Shown in pieces: positions 47,213 through 57,312 of a stretch of 64,000 bases of DNA. Under the pieces are notes generated by a model. The model was given only the letters and a program-made list of their open reading frames with translations. It was not told the DNA's origin and ran no database searches. Numbering within the stretch: position 1 is the first letter of the stretch; the number at the start of each line of letters is the position of its first letter. The stretch lies in the NCBI RefSeq assembly GCF_025698545.1, contig NC_068570.1, forward strand, positions 57,741,924 through 57,805,923, read 5' to 3'. The position numbers and the translations under genes are program-made. Source of the DNA: Gossypium raimondii (lineage: Eukaryota; Streptophyta; Magnoliopsida; Malvales; Malvaceae).

Positions 47213-47518
47213 CTTGGACATTCAAAGAATTACATTCAACTTCTTTTTTACTTTTCAAAGCTCTTTCCTGGAAAATAGAAACTAAATAGGGTAAACTACA
47301 TCCATGATCATTTTAAAATAGAGTTTGTCTTATTTTTATCACTCTAATTTTTTTCTCAATTTACTCACTCTAAATAAAAAAATTATGAACTGGTCATTGT
47401 TGTTAATTTTTCCGTTTTCTTTTAACAAATTGCATAGTTAGAAATCTACTTAATTTTTTTTGTGTTTTCCTTTTATTTATTTATTCCTTTTTTTTCTCCA
47501 TTTTCCTTTTTTTCTTCA
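47213..47518. other. Short intergenic stretch with MITE fragment
   Basis: 'agggtaaactacatccatgatc' near 47288 is a diverged end of the 36582-36959 MITE family. Otherwise T-rich. Confidence 0.4.
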
Positions 47519-48045
47519 GCATTAAGGTCCACATTAAGCATGCGGGGTGGAGGTTCATATGTTGTAAAATCTGGATCAACTCCTCTAGCATTGTCTGGAG
47601 CTTTCACTATCAAAATCACTCCCTACTGGTTTAGTAAGAACAACCTCTAGTTCAAAAAATAATGCAATTTTCGAACCATCTGGCCTAGATTCCCGAATTG
47701 GATCATCATCAGTTCCAGATTCCTCTTCGTTCTCAACCCCAATTGCATGTCCAAGGTTGGATGTCCCTTCGCCAGTGCAGTTGTAAGGAGTATATCATCC
47801 ATTCTCGTCAACCCTATGTTAAAACCAATATTACTTGCGGATTGCCCACCAATGTAACTTGATGGCATACCCGAATAAGTGTTCCCAACATAGAACATCA
47901 ACGTTCCGAAGTTGAAATCAAAAGTACTCACAGAATGTTGTGCCGAGGTCTCCAAGTTCAGGTTAAGAACTAATCTTGACTGTATGCCAAAGTTGAAATC
48001 GAGGGTTGAACCCAAGAAATGCTTTCCCATTGATAATTTTGACAT
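47519..48045 (-). pseudogene. Remnant of a Mutator-like (MULE) transposase N-terminal region
   Basis: A 132-codon open frame starts at 48045, but the recognisable sequence changes frame inside it. One frame gives SSYIGGQSASNIGFN. The next gives an acidic run (VENEEESGTDDDPIRE, then SRPDGSKIALFFEL), and after two stops PDFTTYEPPPRMLNVDL. The acidic patch followed by Y-x-P-P-x-x-M-x-N-V-D-L is what I recall from the N-terminal part of cotton MULE transposases. The catalytic domain and SWIM zinc finger are missing. Family call is by recollection only. Confidence 0.4.
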
Positions 48046-48950
48046 TTCCTAATACGAGATTTGTAACAATGCTATGAAACCACCGCACAACTATATAGTT
48101 GGACTTTCTTTTTCCCGTTCCCGAAACAAATTTATTAAAACTGTTGTCAAGCTTGAACCACTTTCCTGGCTATTGACAAACTAGACATATAACTCTAGTA
48201 TAGCATTTCCACTAGAGCAATGCATATTGAGCATTTCCGCGACATCTATGTACCTTTGAGCTCAAATGTATCATATGTAACAGGGCTCATTGACGTTGGA
48301 TATTTATATTTAAAGCTCGAAATTCTCCTCTGGCTTGAAGTAGAGACTTTCCTTTTAATTCTTGACTAGAGCTTATTCAATTTTATGCTTTGGTTGAAGC
48401 TTATTCAATTTTATGCTTCGGTTGAAAGCCAATTCTGTAGATTGGGTTGATACAAAAACAACCCCAATGTCAGTTTCACAAATTTGACCGTTGTAATAAC
48501 TAACGGCTCTAATTCACCTACTCATCTTCGTAAAAAAAATCTTGTTTCACATGTTTAAAATGAAAACATTATATAGAAAAATAAGTACTCATTAACTAAA
48601 TTCAAACAATGACACTTACTTGAACTAATTTACTTTGTTGGGTCGATTTTTAAACTTTAGATGTTTAACATCAACAATCTTTTCATTATGCAAATCTTCA
48701 ACTCGAAATTTAACTATGAAAACCTCTCCACATCAATCTTCATTTTATAGGAAACTTTACTATCGAATATAAAATATAATTTCAAAATGTTGGAAAAGAT
48801 TGGACATGATAAGTCAAAAAAAGGCTTCTAACAAGAAGTGTTTTTCTAAAAGTTTCTAAACATTCCTATTGTGCCACAGAAAGATGGGATGTAAATTTTA
48901 TCCCAGGATTCTCTGGTTTCAGAAACTTTATTCTAGGATTATCGAGCTTT
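48046..48950. other. Unassigned DNA, probably transposon-derived
   Basis: No gene recognised. 'gcttattcaattttatgctt(t/c)ggttgaa' is repeated at about 48370 and 48398. Confidence 0.35.
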
Positions 48951-48954
48951 CAGA

Positions 48955-49145
48955 ATTAAAATGGCACGGGACAGGGCAAAAACGCGTCGTGTAAGACGCA
49001 TGACATGGGGTAGGGCAAAAACGCGTCCTGTAGGACACGTTTTCACCCTTTCCTCCATGTCACCTTAAAGCGCATCCTACAGGACGCATTTTTGCCTTGC
49101 CCCATGTTACGTCACCTGAAAAAGCTTCTTACACGGTGTGTTTTT
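48955..49145. repeat. GCGTCCTGTAGGACGC-type inverted motif cluster
   Basis: 'gggcaaaaacgcgtc(g/c)tgtaagacgc', 'aaaacgcgtcctgtaggacacgtttt', 'aaagcgcatcctacaggacgcatttttgcc' and 'ggtgtgtttttgcc' give at least four near-palindromic copies in about 190 bp. I associate such motifs with the ends of cotton MULE-type or similar insertions; the link to the remnant at 47519-48045 is inferred from proximity. Confidence 0.5.
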
Positions 49146-49690
49146 GCCTTCTTTCTCCCAAATCGACATATTTCTCTAATTTTTGTTTTACAAAAAATGC
49201 CTAAATCCCTAATTTTGTTTAAAATTTAGCATATATCCCTAATTTTCCATTTTAGCCTTTTCTTATTGCTATTTACCTGACATGACCATAGAGGAAGAAT
49301 TTTTCTTTGGTGTTTAGTAATGGATTTCCATTTATTAAATTCTTGGTAGCAACCACGTTGTTTTTGAAAAGGTAATCAAGGGAATGGGAGTTTTCTATAA
49401 ATTGAGCTAGTCGGAAAAGGTGACGGGAAGCCGGTCCAACCTATAAAAATATCATACTGTTGAAACTTTTGAAAGTAAAATTTAGGATGCTCGAAGTTCA
49501 TCTAATTCATAGAACTTCAGTTTTGACTATTTTACTCCAAAGTCGATAATTTTTTATTGTTTCAATTTTATTATTTTGTAAGGAGTGAATTGTATAATAT
49601 TATAAGTAGAATATAAAAAAAATACTATAGTAGATGATTAATGTGATTTTTTATAGACTATTTTTTATTTATTTCTTTACCTCTTTTTCA
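49146..49690. other. AT-rich DNA without a recognised gene
   Basis: Nothing supportable found; 'atccctaatttt' recurs near 49205-49240. Confidence 0.4.
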
Positions 49691-50490
49691 TATTAGGTGA
49701 TGATAATAATGTCATATTAATTTGACGGTTTTTTTTTTGAATATTCTCATTATAGGTTTTAATTATATCTATTCTTTTTGATATAATGTTTGGAACTACC
49801 CATGGCCCCTCCCCAACCCATAAATAGGAGGATAATGCGCTTCAATGCGCTCGAACCCACGTCTTCCTGCATTGACAACAATGCCCATATCAATCGAGCT
49901 AAGATTCAGTTGGCTTAATTTGATGGTTTTAAATTAACATGAAATAAAATTTTAATGACATCATTTTAGCATATTAGGTGACGATACGTTCCGTCATTAA
50001 TTATGTGACTATGTTTATTTTGTCACTATAAGTTGAATATTATTTCCGATGACAAATCAAATAACAAATTAGTGTATAATTTGGTGACAAAATTATCTGT
50101 CACCAAATACTTATTAAAAGGTGACATTTTACATTATTGTTATTAATGACATTATACTGTGACACAACAGAATGTCATTAAGATCGTGACGATCCCAATT
50201 TCGTCACTTATGCATTGAATGTTATTCATTATTGGTGATGATACCAATGGTTAGTGATAAATATTATATAATTTGATGACGTAGTTAGTTGTCACAAATA
50301 CTAATTACAAGTTGACATTATACATTATCGTCACCATACTTCCAACAGTAAGACAAATAGTGATAAATCATCACGTTTAACCTTTAGTGTGACAATGAAT
50401 TTTGTGTCCCTAGATACAAATAAAGACATAAAATGTAATTATCAGTGACTGTTTTGTACGCCACTAATGCAAAAATTTGTTGTAGTAGAT
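49690..50490 (-). mobile_element. CACTA-like transposon terminal fragment
   Basis: The right edge, read on the minus strand, begins TACTACAACAAATTTTTGC, close to the CACTACAA-AAA tip of En/Spm elements. Across the following 750 bp GTGAC/GTCAC words recur at least fifteen times in both orientations ('tggtgacaaaatt', 'tctgtcaccaaatac', 'aaaggtgacattttacatta', 'caagttgacattatacatta'). This is like the subterminal repeat zone where CACTA transposase binds. Two segments, about 50060-50150 and 50270-50340, are direct repeats. No opposite end was found. Confidence 0.5.
49785..49920 (-). repeat. tRNA-derived SINE-like insert
   Basis: On the minus strand, TTAGCTCGATTG (complement of 49891-49902) matches the pol III A box and TGGGTTCGAGC (complement of 49849-49859) the B box. 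They are about 32 bases apart and followed by a non-tRNA body. It interrupts the CACTA-like segment. The best of the three SINE-like sequences in this window. Confidence 0.65.
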
Positions 50491-51239
50491 GAGAAAGAAA
50501 CCTAAACAAAAACAATTGAAAAGAGCTGTTAAGCAATTGTAATCTTATCTCCCCGAAATTAGCAGACAAAGGTCTACGATTAGATTTAAGCTTGTGTAGA
50601 TGATGGACAACTTATTCCATAGAACATTATACACAACCCAATCTAATCTCTCTAACAAATTACCTTTGTTCCAACAAACTCCATGTCTTGCAAATTATGC
50701 TGAAAGAAGAAATCTTGATATAGAGTATGACCAATATTAAATTTATCAACTCCACATTTCCTTTCCAAGCTATTTAGAATACAATTTAAATCCTTTGCAA
50801 TCAATTTGGGTCAGACATATTCTCTGCTATCAGATGGAGACACTCCCACATCAATCTCCTCTTCAATCTATAGGGACTCCCATAAACAACAATAAGAAAG
50901 AAGATTGCTACATGTTTGACTTTCAGTTTTAATAACCTCCTAAGAGATTGAATTTTTACATGATTGAGCTGATAAGTCAGCTTATTCATGTGTACAAGCA
51001 ATGTTTTAATAGTCCCAATGCTGATTAGTTGAATATTTGGTGATGTATTTTGATTATAAGTGTATTGTTTTCATATTGAATGAGAAAGCATGTCAGTTGT
51101 GAAAAGCAGATTGCTTCCTTGCTGCAGGTTTGTGAGCAAGTAAATTATGTCAAGCTTCTTGCTCCTTTGTTCCCTGTCTTGTTCTCTTCTTTTGCTGCTG
51201 TCAAAACCCCAACAATATCCATGGTGGAGTGGGCTTATG
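50491..51239. other. Unassigned DNA
   Basis: No gene recognised. The short plus-strand frame at 51080-51289 overlaps the copia integrase remnant on the other strand at its right end and has no recognised domain. Confidence 0.35.
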
Positions 51240-52783
51240 AGCATTTTATGAACTCAAATGAGGAAAACACTTGGAACCAAATAATCTGAGGAATTGATAT
51301 TGAGGAGGCTTGTTGTAGAGCTTCTCACGAGGTAACAAGTTTTCAACACCTCTGGTGGGAAGCCTGTTAATTAGATATACTCCACTGAAGAAAGCATCAG
51401 ACTAAAACGTCATAGGTAAGGAGGTTTGTGCAAGACGAAAGAGACCCATTTCAACCAAGTGCTTATGTTTTCTTTCCACAGTACCATTTTGATCAAAGGT
51501 TTGTGGATAAGAGACTCTAAAACGTATCCCACTTTGAGCAAGCAAATTAGAAAGGTTTCTAAACTCACCTCCCCAGTCCGTTTGCACCTCTTTTATACAC
51601 ATTAAACTCGTTCATGACCAGCTTTTGAAACAGTTGAAAAGCAACTAAGGCTTCTGACTTAGACTTAGCAAGTAGAGCCCACAATTTCTACTATAGGCAT
51701 CTATAAAAACATCAAATAAAGAGTACGAGGGAAACTGGTGCTGGACCCAAAAGGTCTATTTCAACAAGTTGAAATGGCTGTGTATACATTATAGAAGACT
51801 TAAAGGGCAACTTGTGACATTTGCCTATGTAACAAGCAGTGCATAAACTTGTGACATTTAAGTACACTAGCAACAACTTCAAAAGTTGGGTGGCCTAGAT
51901 GTCTATGCCATAGCCAGTAGTCAGATTCTTCTTTAGCATTGCTGACAGCTATTAATGCATGAGACATTTCTTTTGAAGTCCTATTCACGTTGCTTTGAAT
52001 ATCAACACCAACTGAGAATTATTTTGCACTGTGTTTATGCCAACAGGTAATCGTAGAGGATCTCTCAACCTTGTCTCCACATCAATCAGCACGGACATAC
52101 GTCTTTCAAGGCTAAACGGCTCACGACTAGCAGTGATCACTACCATAAGAGGATCAAATTCTGAAGGGAGGCCATTAAGAATTGTTGCAATGTGCTCCAT
52201 TTCCACAAACAACTAACATGTCAAAAACTTCCTTCACTAGTGTAGCAAATTCTCAAATGGACATCTCCCCTTTCTTTATTAACCTCAGTTTGCAATGCAA
52301 ATGCATCACTTTGGTTGACTGAGTCGAGTACAACCTCAAAAGTTTGCTCCAGATGGGTGCTCAAGTTCAGTTCCAACAAGCTGTGGGAGGATAGGTGCAT
52401 TGATTGTAGAGAGAAGCCAAGAAGCCAATGCACAATCCTGCTGCACATGGCGATAATATGGGGCATTGTCGACTTTCTTACCAGTTTCAATGTACTTAAT
52501 ACTTCAAAGGAACTGTCACTGTTATGTCAAAAAATCCTTCTAAACCATGACTTCATATGGTTAGAAGAACTTGTTTCCACAGCAGAAAGTTGGAATCATC
52601 AAGATAAACATTAATCTTTTTATTAGAAAAGATCTACCCAACCTTAACCTACTGCAATGATTGCAATGATTCTTCTTCATCACTATCACGCTCTCCCTCA
52701 TCAGATGAACCATCCCGTGATGCCATAAATAAACAAAGAAGCTCAGGCTTCTATAATGATTGAATGAGCAAGCTTTAATACCA
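51240..52783 (-). pseudogene. Broken Ty1/copia retrotransposon: gag and integrase remnants
   Basis: Reading leftward from the LTR: gag (UBN2-type) pieces at 52490-52221 and 52212-51985 (VEMEHIATILNGLPSEFDPL, then TASREPFSLERRMSVLIDVE); a GAG-pre-integrase piece at 51988-51800 (YWLWHRHLGHPTFEVV, carrying the H-x-x-x-H of the zinc-binding HHCC motif); integrase core at 51602-51402 (VQTDWGGEFRNLSNL, GIRFRVSYPQTFDQNGTVER, with catalytic-type D and E); and an integrase tail near 51300-51390 (DAFFSGVYLINRLPT). Stops and frameshifts separate the pieces. Reverse transcriptase and RNase H are absent, cut off near 51240, and there is no left LTR. Confidence 0.85.
52772..52783 (-). other. Copia primer-binding site
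   Basis: TGGTATTAAAGC on the minus strand, directly next to the LTR's inner CA end. It matches the plant copia PBS TGGTATCAGAGC (initiator tRNA-Met) with two changes. Confidence 0.75.
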
Positions 52784-53036
52784 TGTTAATACAACTAATA
52801 GCTACTAATTCAATCAACAAATAATGGAAAAGTAATGAGAGAAAGAGATGAGTTGAATAATTGAACTGTAAAGGAGGAAAAAGAAAAATACAAGCTAATC
52901 TCTCGTACCTAAGTCCATATTTATAGGCACTCACTTCTTAGCTACTAATTGCTACTCATAATTGAATAACAACAACTAATGACTCTACCAAACAACCTCT
53001 CAATAGCAATTGGTTACAACTATCAATATACTAACA
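52784..53036 (-). repeat. 5' LTR of the broken copia element (253 bp)
   Basis: On the minus strand it begins TGTTAGTATATTG and ends TTGTATTAACA. A TATA box (GCCTATAAATATGG) lies mid-LTR, at about 52916-52929. Short LTRs of 200-300 bp are usual for plant copia. Confidence 0.75.
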
Positions 53037-53074
53037 GCTTTGACTCATTTATTTGTCACATAAGTCACATGTAT

Positions 53075-53530
53075 AATAGGGTATAATCTTCCTTGCATTC
53101 AGACTTGGCCAAGTAGTAATTGTTTTCAAGATCCATTAACTAAATGGATAGCTTAGACAAACTGCGTAAACCTTATTCAGCATAGCATTAAGACCACCGA
53201 TCTTTCGACCTAATAACTTTATCATTATGGACTTCACCATGCTGTTTTGCATCAATGCCTGCACCCTGTCCGAGAACCTGGTTGATGGTAAACCATCAGC
53301 AAATTCCATTTGAACATCATTATCTAAAAGATCTACGTCATCCTCCTCCAGCATCAGCTTAGAATTACTTGTCCCTTTGCCGTTTCCCAATACAATATCC
53401 TTAAACAAAACATGACCTTTATCCATCGTCTAATCCATCATATCCCCTTCATCAGGTGAAAAAATCCTCCTTACGTTGTACCTTCTTCACTGCCCTTCCA
53501 ATGCCGGCATTGGAGTTAGCTCAATCTACC
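53075..53530 (-). pseudogene. LINE ORF1 fragment (DUF4283-type)
   Basis: The minus frame from 53426 reads MDKGHVLFKDIVLGNGKGTS, then GLPSTRFSDRVQALMQNSMV and VKSIMIKLLGRKIGGLNAML. After a frameshift the sequence LMDLENNYYLAK appears at about 53125-53090. This is the start of the DUF4283 region of ORF1 of plant L1-type LINEs, an RNA-binding gag-like protein. The rest is missing; the copia LTR begins about 40 bases beyond. Confidence 0.65.
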
Positions 53531-53900
53531 GGATTCTCACTCATTTTTTCCCTTCTTCCTTTCTAAAGTATATGCATCAACAAGTTTATAGCTCATAAAA
53601 CTCAATGATACAAGTTCAATGATCAATAGGAAAAGGAATATGGAGGTATATATATATTTCCTTTTGACAAGCATGGTAATGTCATGAGTTTAAAACAAGT
53701 TATCAGAAGAACAAACAAACAAATATTATTGGGGTTGGGTCTACACAAAATGGATTACGGTAATCATAATATTAATAATTAAAAAAAAAGAAAGAAAGAA
53801 AAGAGAATAGGAAGGGATATGAATGTTAAAGTTTCCTTGTCATGGGAAAATAGGTATATAGGAGGAGTGAGTTTACATAATATAAATATATGATATAATC
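53531..53900. other. Intergenic: ALIS 3' flank
   Basis: Nothing beyond a short TA run (53647-53656), an A/GAAA tract near 53780-53805 and the likely 3' UTR of the minus-strand ALIS gene ending at 53901. Confidence 0.45.
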
Positions 53901-56178
53901 CTAATTTGGATGGCCAGCTGGACTTCTGTTCCAAGACAAGTAGGACGGATCACCAAGTGGCCTGCACATCATAATTAAACAAAGTATTTAACACACAAAA
54001 TACATCTTAACGACATACGGCAAAATCTTAACCTCGCTTATTGAGTTAAAACTTTTCACCGTCAGCACGAAGCTCACCTTGGCTTGATAACATAAAGAAG
54101 TATGAAGCAGACTGCTAAAAACAAGCACAGCCCTCCTACAATAATGTATGCAATTCCCAGGAAATCATTTTTCCCACCTATCCAACTTGTGGTTGAAAGT
54201 ACCAACTTCTTCTTCCCCGAAAAACTGTAGGTGTTGTAATTGTTCTGGATTACGACCTGTATTTTCTCATTCGCTTGGAGGTCTTGCTCTATCTTCCCAT
54301 ACAGTTTCCTGAACGTCGGCAGTGCCGCAGTCCGCATCCATACCATCAGATCCTCTTGTTTACTTAACTGCATCCACAACCAAAATTCATAATCTCAAAC
54401 CAGAACATCACTTAAATATGCAAATATGACAAGCACAGTATACTTACAGGTACAGAGGAATTCAGTTTTGCACCTCCGATCAAGCCTCCACTCTGGAAAT
54501 TTTTCGGATATACATTCGATCCGAATTTATGCTCTTTGTCACTCTTCCATGCTATGTCATGTTTATTTACTTCTATTGTCTTACTATTCACCGAAAACCA
54601 GTATGTGTCATTGAACAAACTCCATGCAACAAGACCACAGGGAACAATTGGACCATCCACCGTTTTGTCTTCAGGGCTACAATCTGTTGTGGATTTCTCA
54701 TCTGACACGCTCCTTAATTGTTTATCACTCCGACTTTTTACATAACTGCAAATGTTTTTCTTCATTTAGAAAATATTTCGAAAGATGAAAACTAAAAATA
54801 TTAAAAGGTTTTCAACATCAAGCACCATAAAAGGAACTGCAAAAGAAATTTATATGCCTAAATCAGGTCCTTCTAAATCCAACAAAATGTAAACAATCAT
54901 GAAACTTAAACATGGTATCAATAAACAAGTATAAATATAGAACATTTCTTCGAATAAGATTCCACGTACCGGCGATGGTTTTGGTAGTAGTTATCAAGCT
55001 GATAATAGATAAAAACAGGGCTTTTCATCAGCTTAGGAACCTGGAAAAGAGGAGGAATTATAAAGAAAAGGGTAAGTTAATACTCATTAGCAGAATGGAC
55101 ATGTTAAGACGAAATGTCGAAGAACACGAAAAACAGATATAAGCTAGAAATCCCTTGAACACCATAAACAAAAGAAAACAAAAGAAAACAAAAAAACAGA
55201 GAAAGCATTGGACTAACCGTCAAAGTCCTAACACAAGATTTGTTAATTGATGGGTTTTGGATAAATTTAAGCTTATCATTGGAATAATTAGAAGGAACAC
55301 AACTTTCATCATAACGATCGACGATTTCCACCACCTATATACATCAAAGCAACAAAAGAATTTTAAGTTAAACACGGAACGATAGCAACGAACAAAATAA
55401 ACGAATACACTACCTTTTCTGAAGCAGACAATGAGACAAGTCCCAATGGGATGAAGATGATTCCTATGATGGTAAATGTTGCAATGACCTGAAAATCAAC
55501 CCCCCCCCCCAAAAAAAAAGCACTAAAATAAATGTGAGAAAAATCATAGCTTCCTCCTACCTAGGTAGATCCGAGTAAAAAGATAGAGCTAAAGTTTGAG
55601 ACATAATGAATGTGTTCAAGTGCTTCATGTCATCAAAGTTACATACATACATACACACATACATGCATGCATACATATATACATACGTATACATATGTAT
55701 ATGTTCATACCAATCCAGGTGTAAGAATAGGTTTGCAAGCAGGAAGCTCTTGCTGCGTGAACCTAGAATCTGCAACCAAACAAAACAAAGATGAGAATTT
55801 AACAAAAAGCCCAATCCTTGATTCGAAAAAAAAAACTACATAAAATCCTTAACCATTCACCAAGAACAAAATATCAAAAAACGGACACGAAACTATATAC
55901 TCATCAAATTCCAACCAAAACCCAGAGTTTCTTTTTCCTTGTTGTTTAAACATTGGGTATTATAACCCACATTGCACCCATTAACAGATTGATGAAAAAG
56001 AAAACAAATGATAAAAAAAAAAAATCCAGCAAGGCAATGCGGTAGTGAGAGAGATGAAGAGGAAAGGGGGGAAAGAAGGGAACATACATACGGGTTTTCT
56101 GGAATGCTTTTTGCTGGAAGATTTAGAAGTTGAACCACCACCAGCGGTGGAGCTCGTGGTGGCTCCGTTGGTATCCAT
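53901..56178 (-). CDS. ALIS-like: ALA-interacting subunit, CDC50/LEM3 family (P4-ATPase beta subunit)
   Basis: A membrane protein that associates with P4-type ATPases (ALA flippases), needed for their exit from the ER and for phospholipid flipping. Eight exons: 56088-56178, 55711-55769, 55414-55488, 55218-55334, 54970-55040, 54448-54745, 54078-54367, 53901-53961. Introns are GT-AG with consistent phase, giving 353 aa, the usual ALIS length. Exon 1 offers two overlapping donors four bases apart (GTATGTATGT); only the second keeps the conserved YSRFTQQELPACKPILTPG in frame. The first membrane segment is VIATFTIIGIIFIPLGLVSL (about 51-70), and the second lies at about 300-330 (IAYIIVGGLCLFLAVCFILL). 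Between them is a Cys- and Asn-rich lumenal domain with VFIYYQLDNYYQNHRRYVKS, CGLVAWSLFNDTYWF and WMRTAALPTFRKLYG. The short C-terminal tail ends ...SWNRSPAGHPN. Confidence 0.95.
55643..55705. repeat. ACAT/CATA microsatellite in ALIS intron 2
   Basis: Imperfect 4-bp repeats (acatacatacatac...catgcatgcatacatat) immediately downstream of the short exon 55711-55769. A candidate length-variable marker. Confidence 0.8.
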
Positions 56179-56790
56179 ATCGTATGAAATAGTTTGTTGT
56201 GGAAAAGTGGATTTTTTGGAATATTAGGGGGGGTGGCCAAGGAAAGGGCAAGACTATAATAAAAGAAAATTTGATATTAAGAAAAAAAGAAAGTTGGTTA
56301 GGCAGCTTGGAGTGGTAGGAATGAATAGACAATTACAAAACGATTGGAAATGAGAGAGAATCGGATAGTCTTTATTGTAAACTTATAATAGACAACCTTA
56401 ATAACTCAATCATATCGGACTCGTCGTTGGGATCGATTCGATCGAAAATTGATTAAGATATTGGTCACAATAAAGATATTTAATTGATTGATTTGAGAAT
56501 CAGTATGGACAAATTGAATTGAGCAAAAAATCAATTGAACTGAATTTTTACTTTTTAATCTTTTTTATGAATTTTTTAATGATCTATTTAATCAAGCTAG
56601 ATAAACTGGTCCTACCAATTGGATCAGTGATCCGATTGCCTAATCAATTCGGTCACCTGCCCAATTCCGAAGATACTAAAAATTACAAGGGTAAAATAAT
56701 AATTTTAAATTTTGAATTAGGACGGAGTGAAGTCTTAACATTTATTACGATTGTCACGCTTCATGAAATGCATTTATTTATTCAATTAAT
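56179..56790 (-). promoter_or_regulatory. ALIS 5' leader and promoter side
   Basis: The first 100-150 bases are probably the 5' UTR. No clear TATA box was identified. The short open frames here are AT-rich and unrecognised. Confidence 0.35.
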
Positions 56791-56791
56791 T

Positions 56792-57312
56792 GCACCATAT
56801 ATCTTCAAACTATGATTCTCATTTTACATTGGTTCTCTAACTTTAAAATACTCTAATTACATCTTTAAACTATAACGGTTCTATCAATTTGGTCCTTCAA
56901 TTACTAAAATAGTTAATTTAACCATTAAATTACACATCGATCTTATGTGGCATGATTTAAAATGAAAAATTTAAAGAAATACGAATCTTGTAAAAATATA
57001 TGTTGAAAAATGATTGGTTTTGAGGTTTTCAAAGATTTTATAAAAGTAACATTGTTATCTCTCTTTTTCAGTTTTATTTTATTTTAGTTTTACTTTTAAA
57101 AGTTAGGTGTGAACGTTTTACTTTTATTTAAATTCTTTATTTTAAATTATGGCATTTAATATTTGATGTATCATTTAATGATTAAATTAATAGTTTTAAT
57201 AATGGAATGACCTAATTAATATAACATCAATAGTTTAAGGATGTAATTAGAATATTCTCAAGTATGAGGACCAATTCAAAATGTAAGTCATAATTTGGAG
57301 ATGTTTGGTGCA
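56792..57312. repeat. Foldback MITE-like element, about 520 bp
   Basis: The left arm (about 56792-56935: 'cttcaaactatgattctcat', 'ctctaattacatctttaaac', 'caatttggtcc') is the inverted partner of the right arm (about 57170-57312; its complement reads 'ctccaaattatgacttacat', 'ttctaattacatccttaaac', 'aattaggtca'). The centre is AT-rich and non-coding. Confidence 0.6.

Noticed and set aside
49785..49920. Possible genuine tRNA gene
   Set aside because: A and B boxes are present, but no acceptor stem, anticodon stem-loop or 3' end consistent with a folded tRNA; treated as SINE-like.
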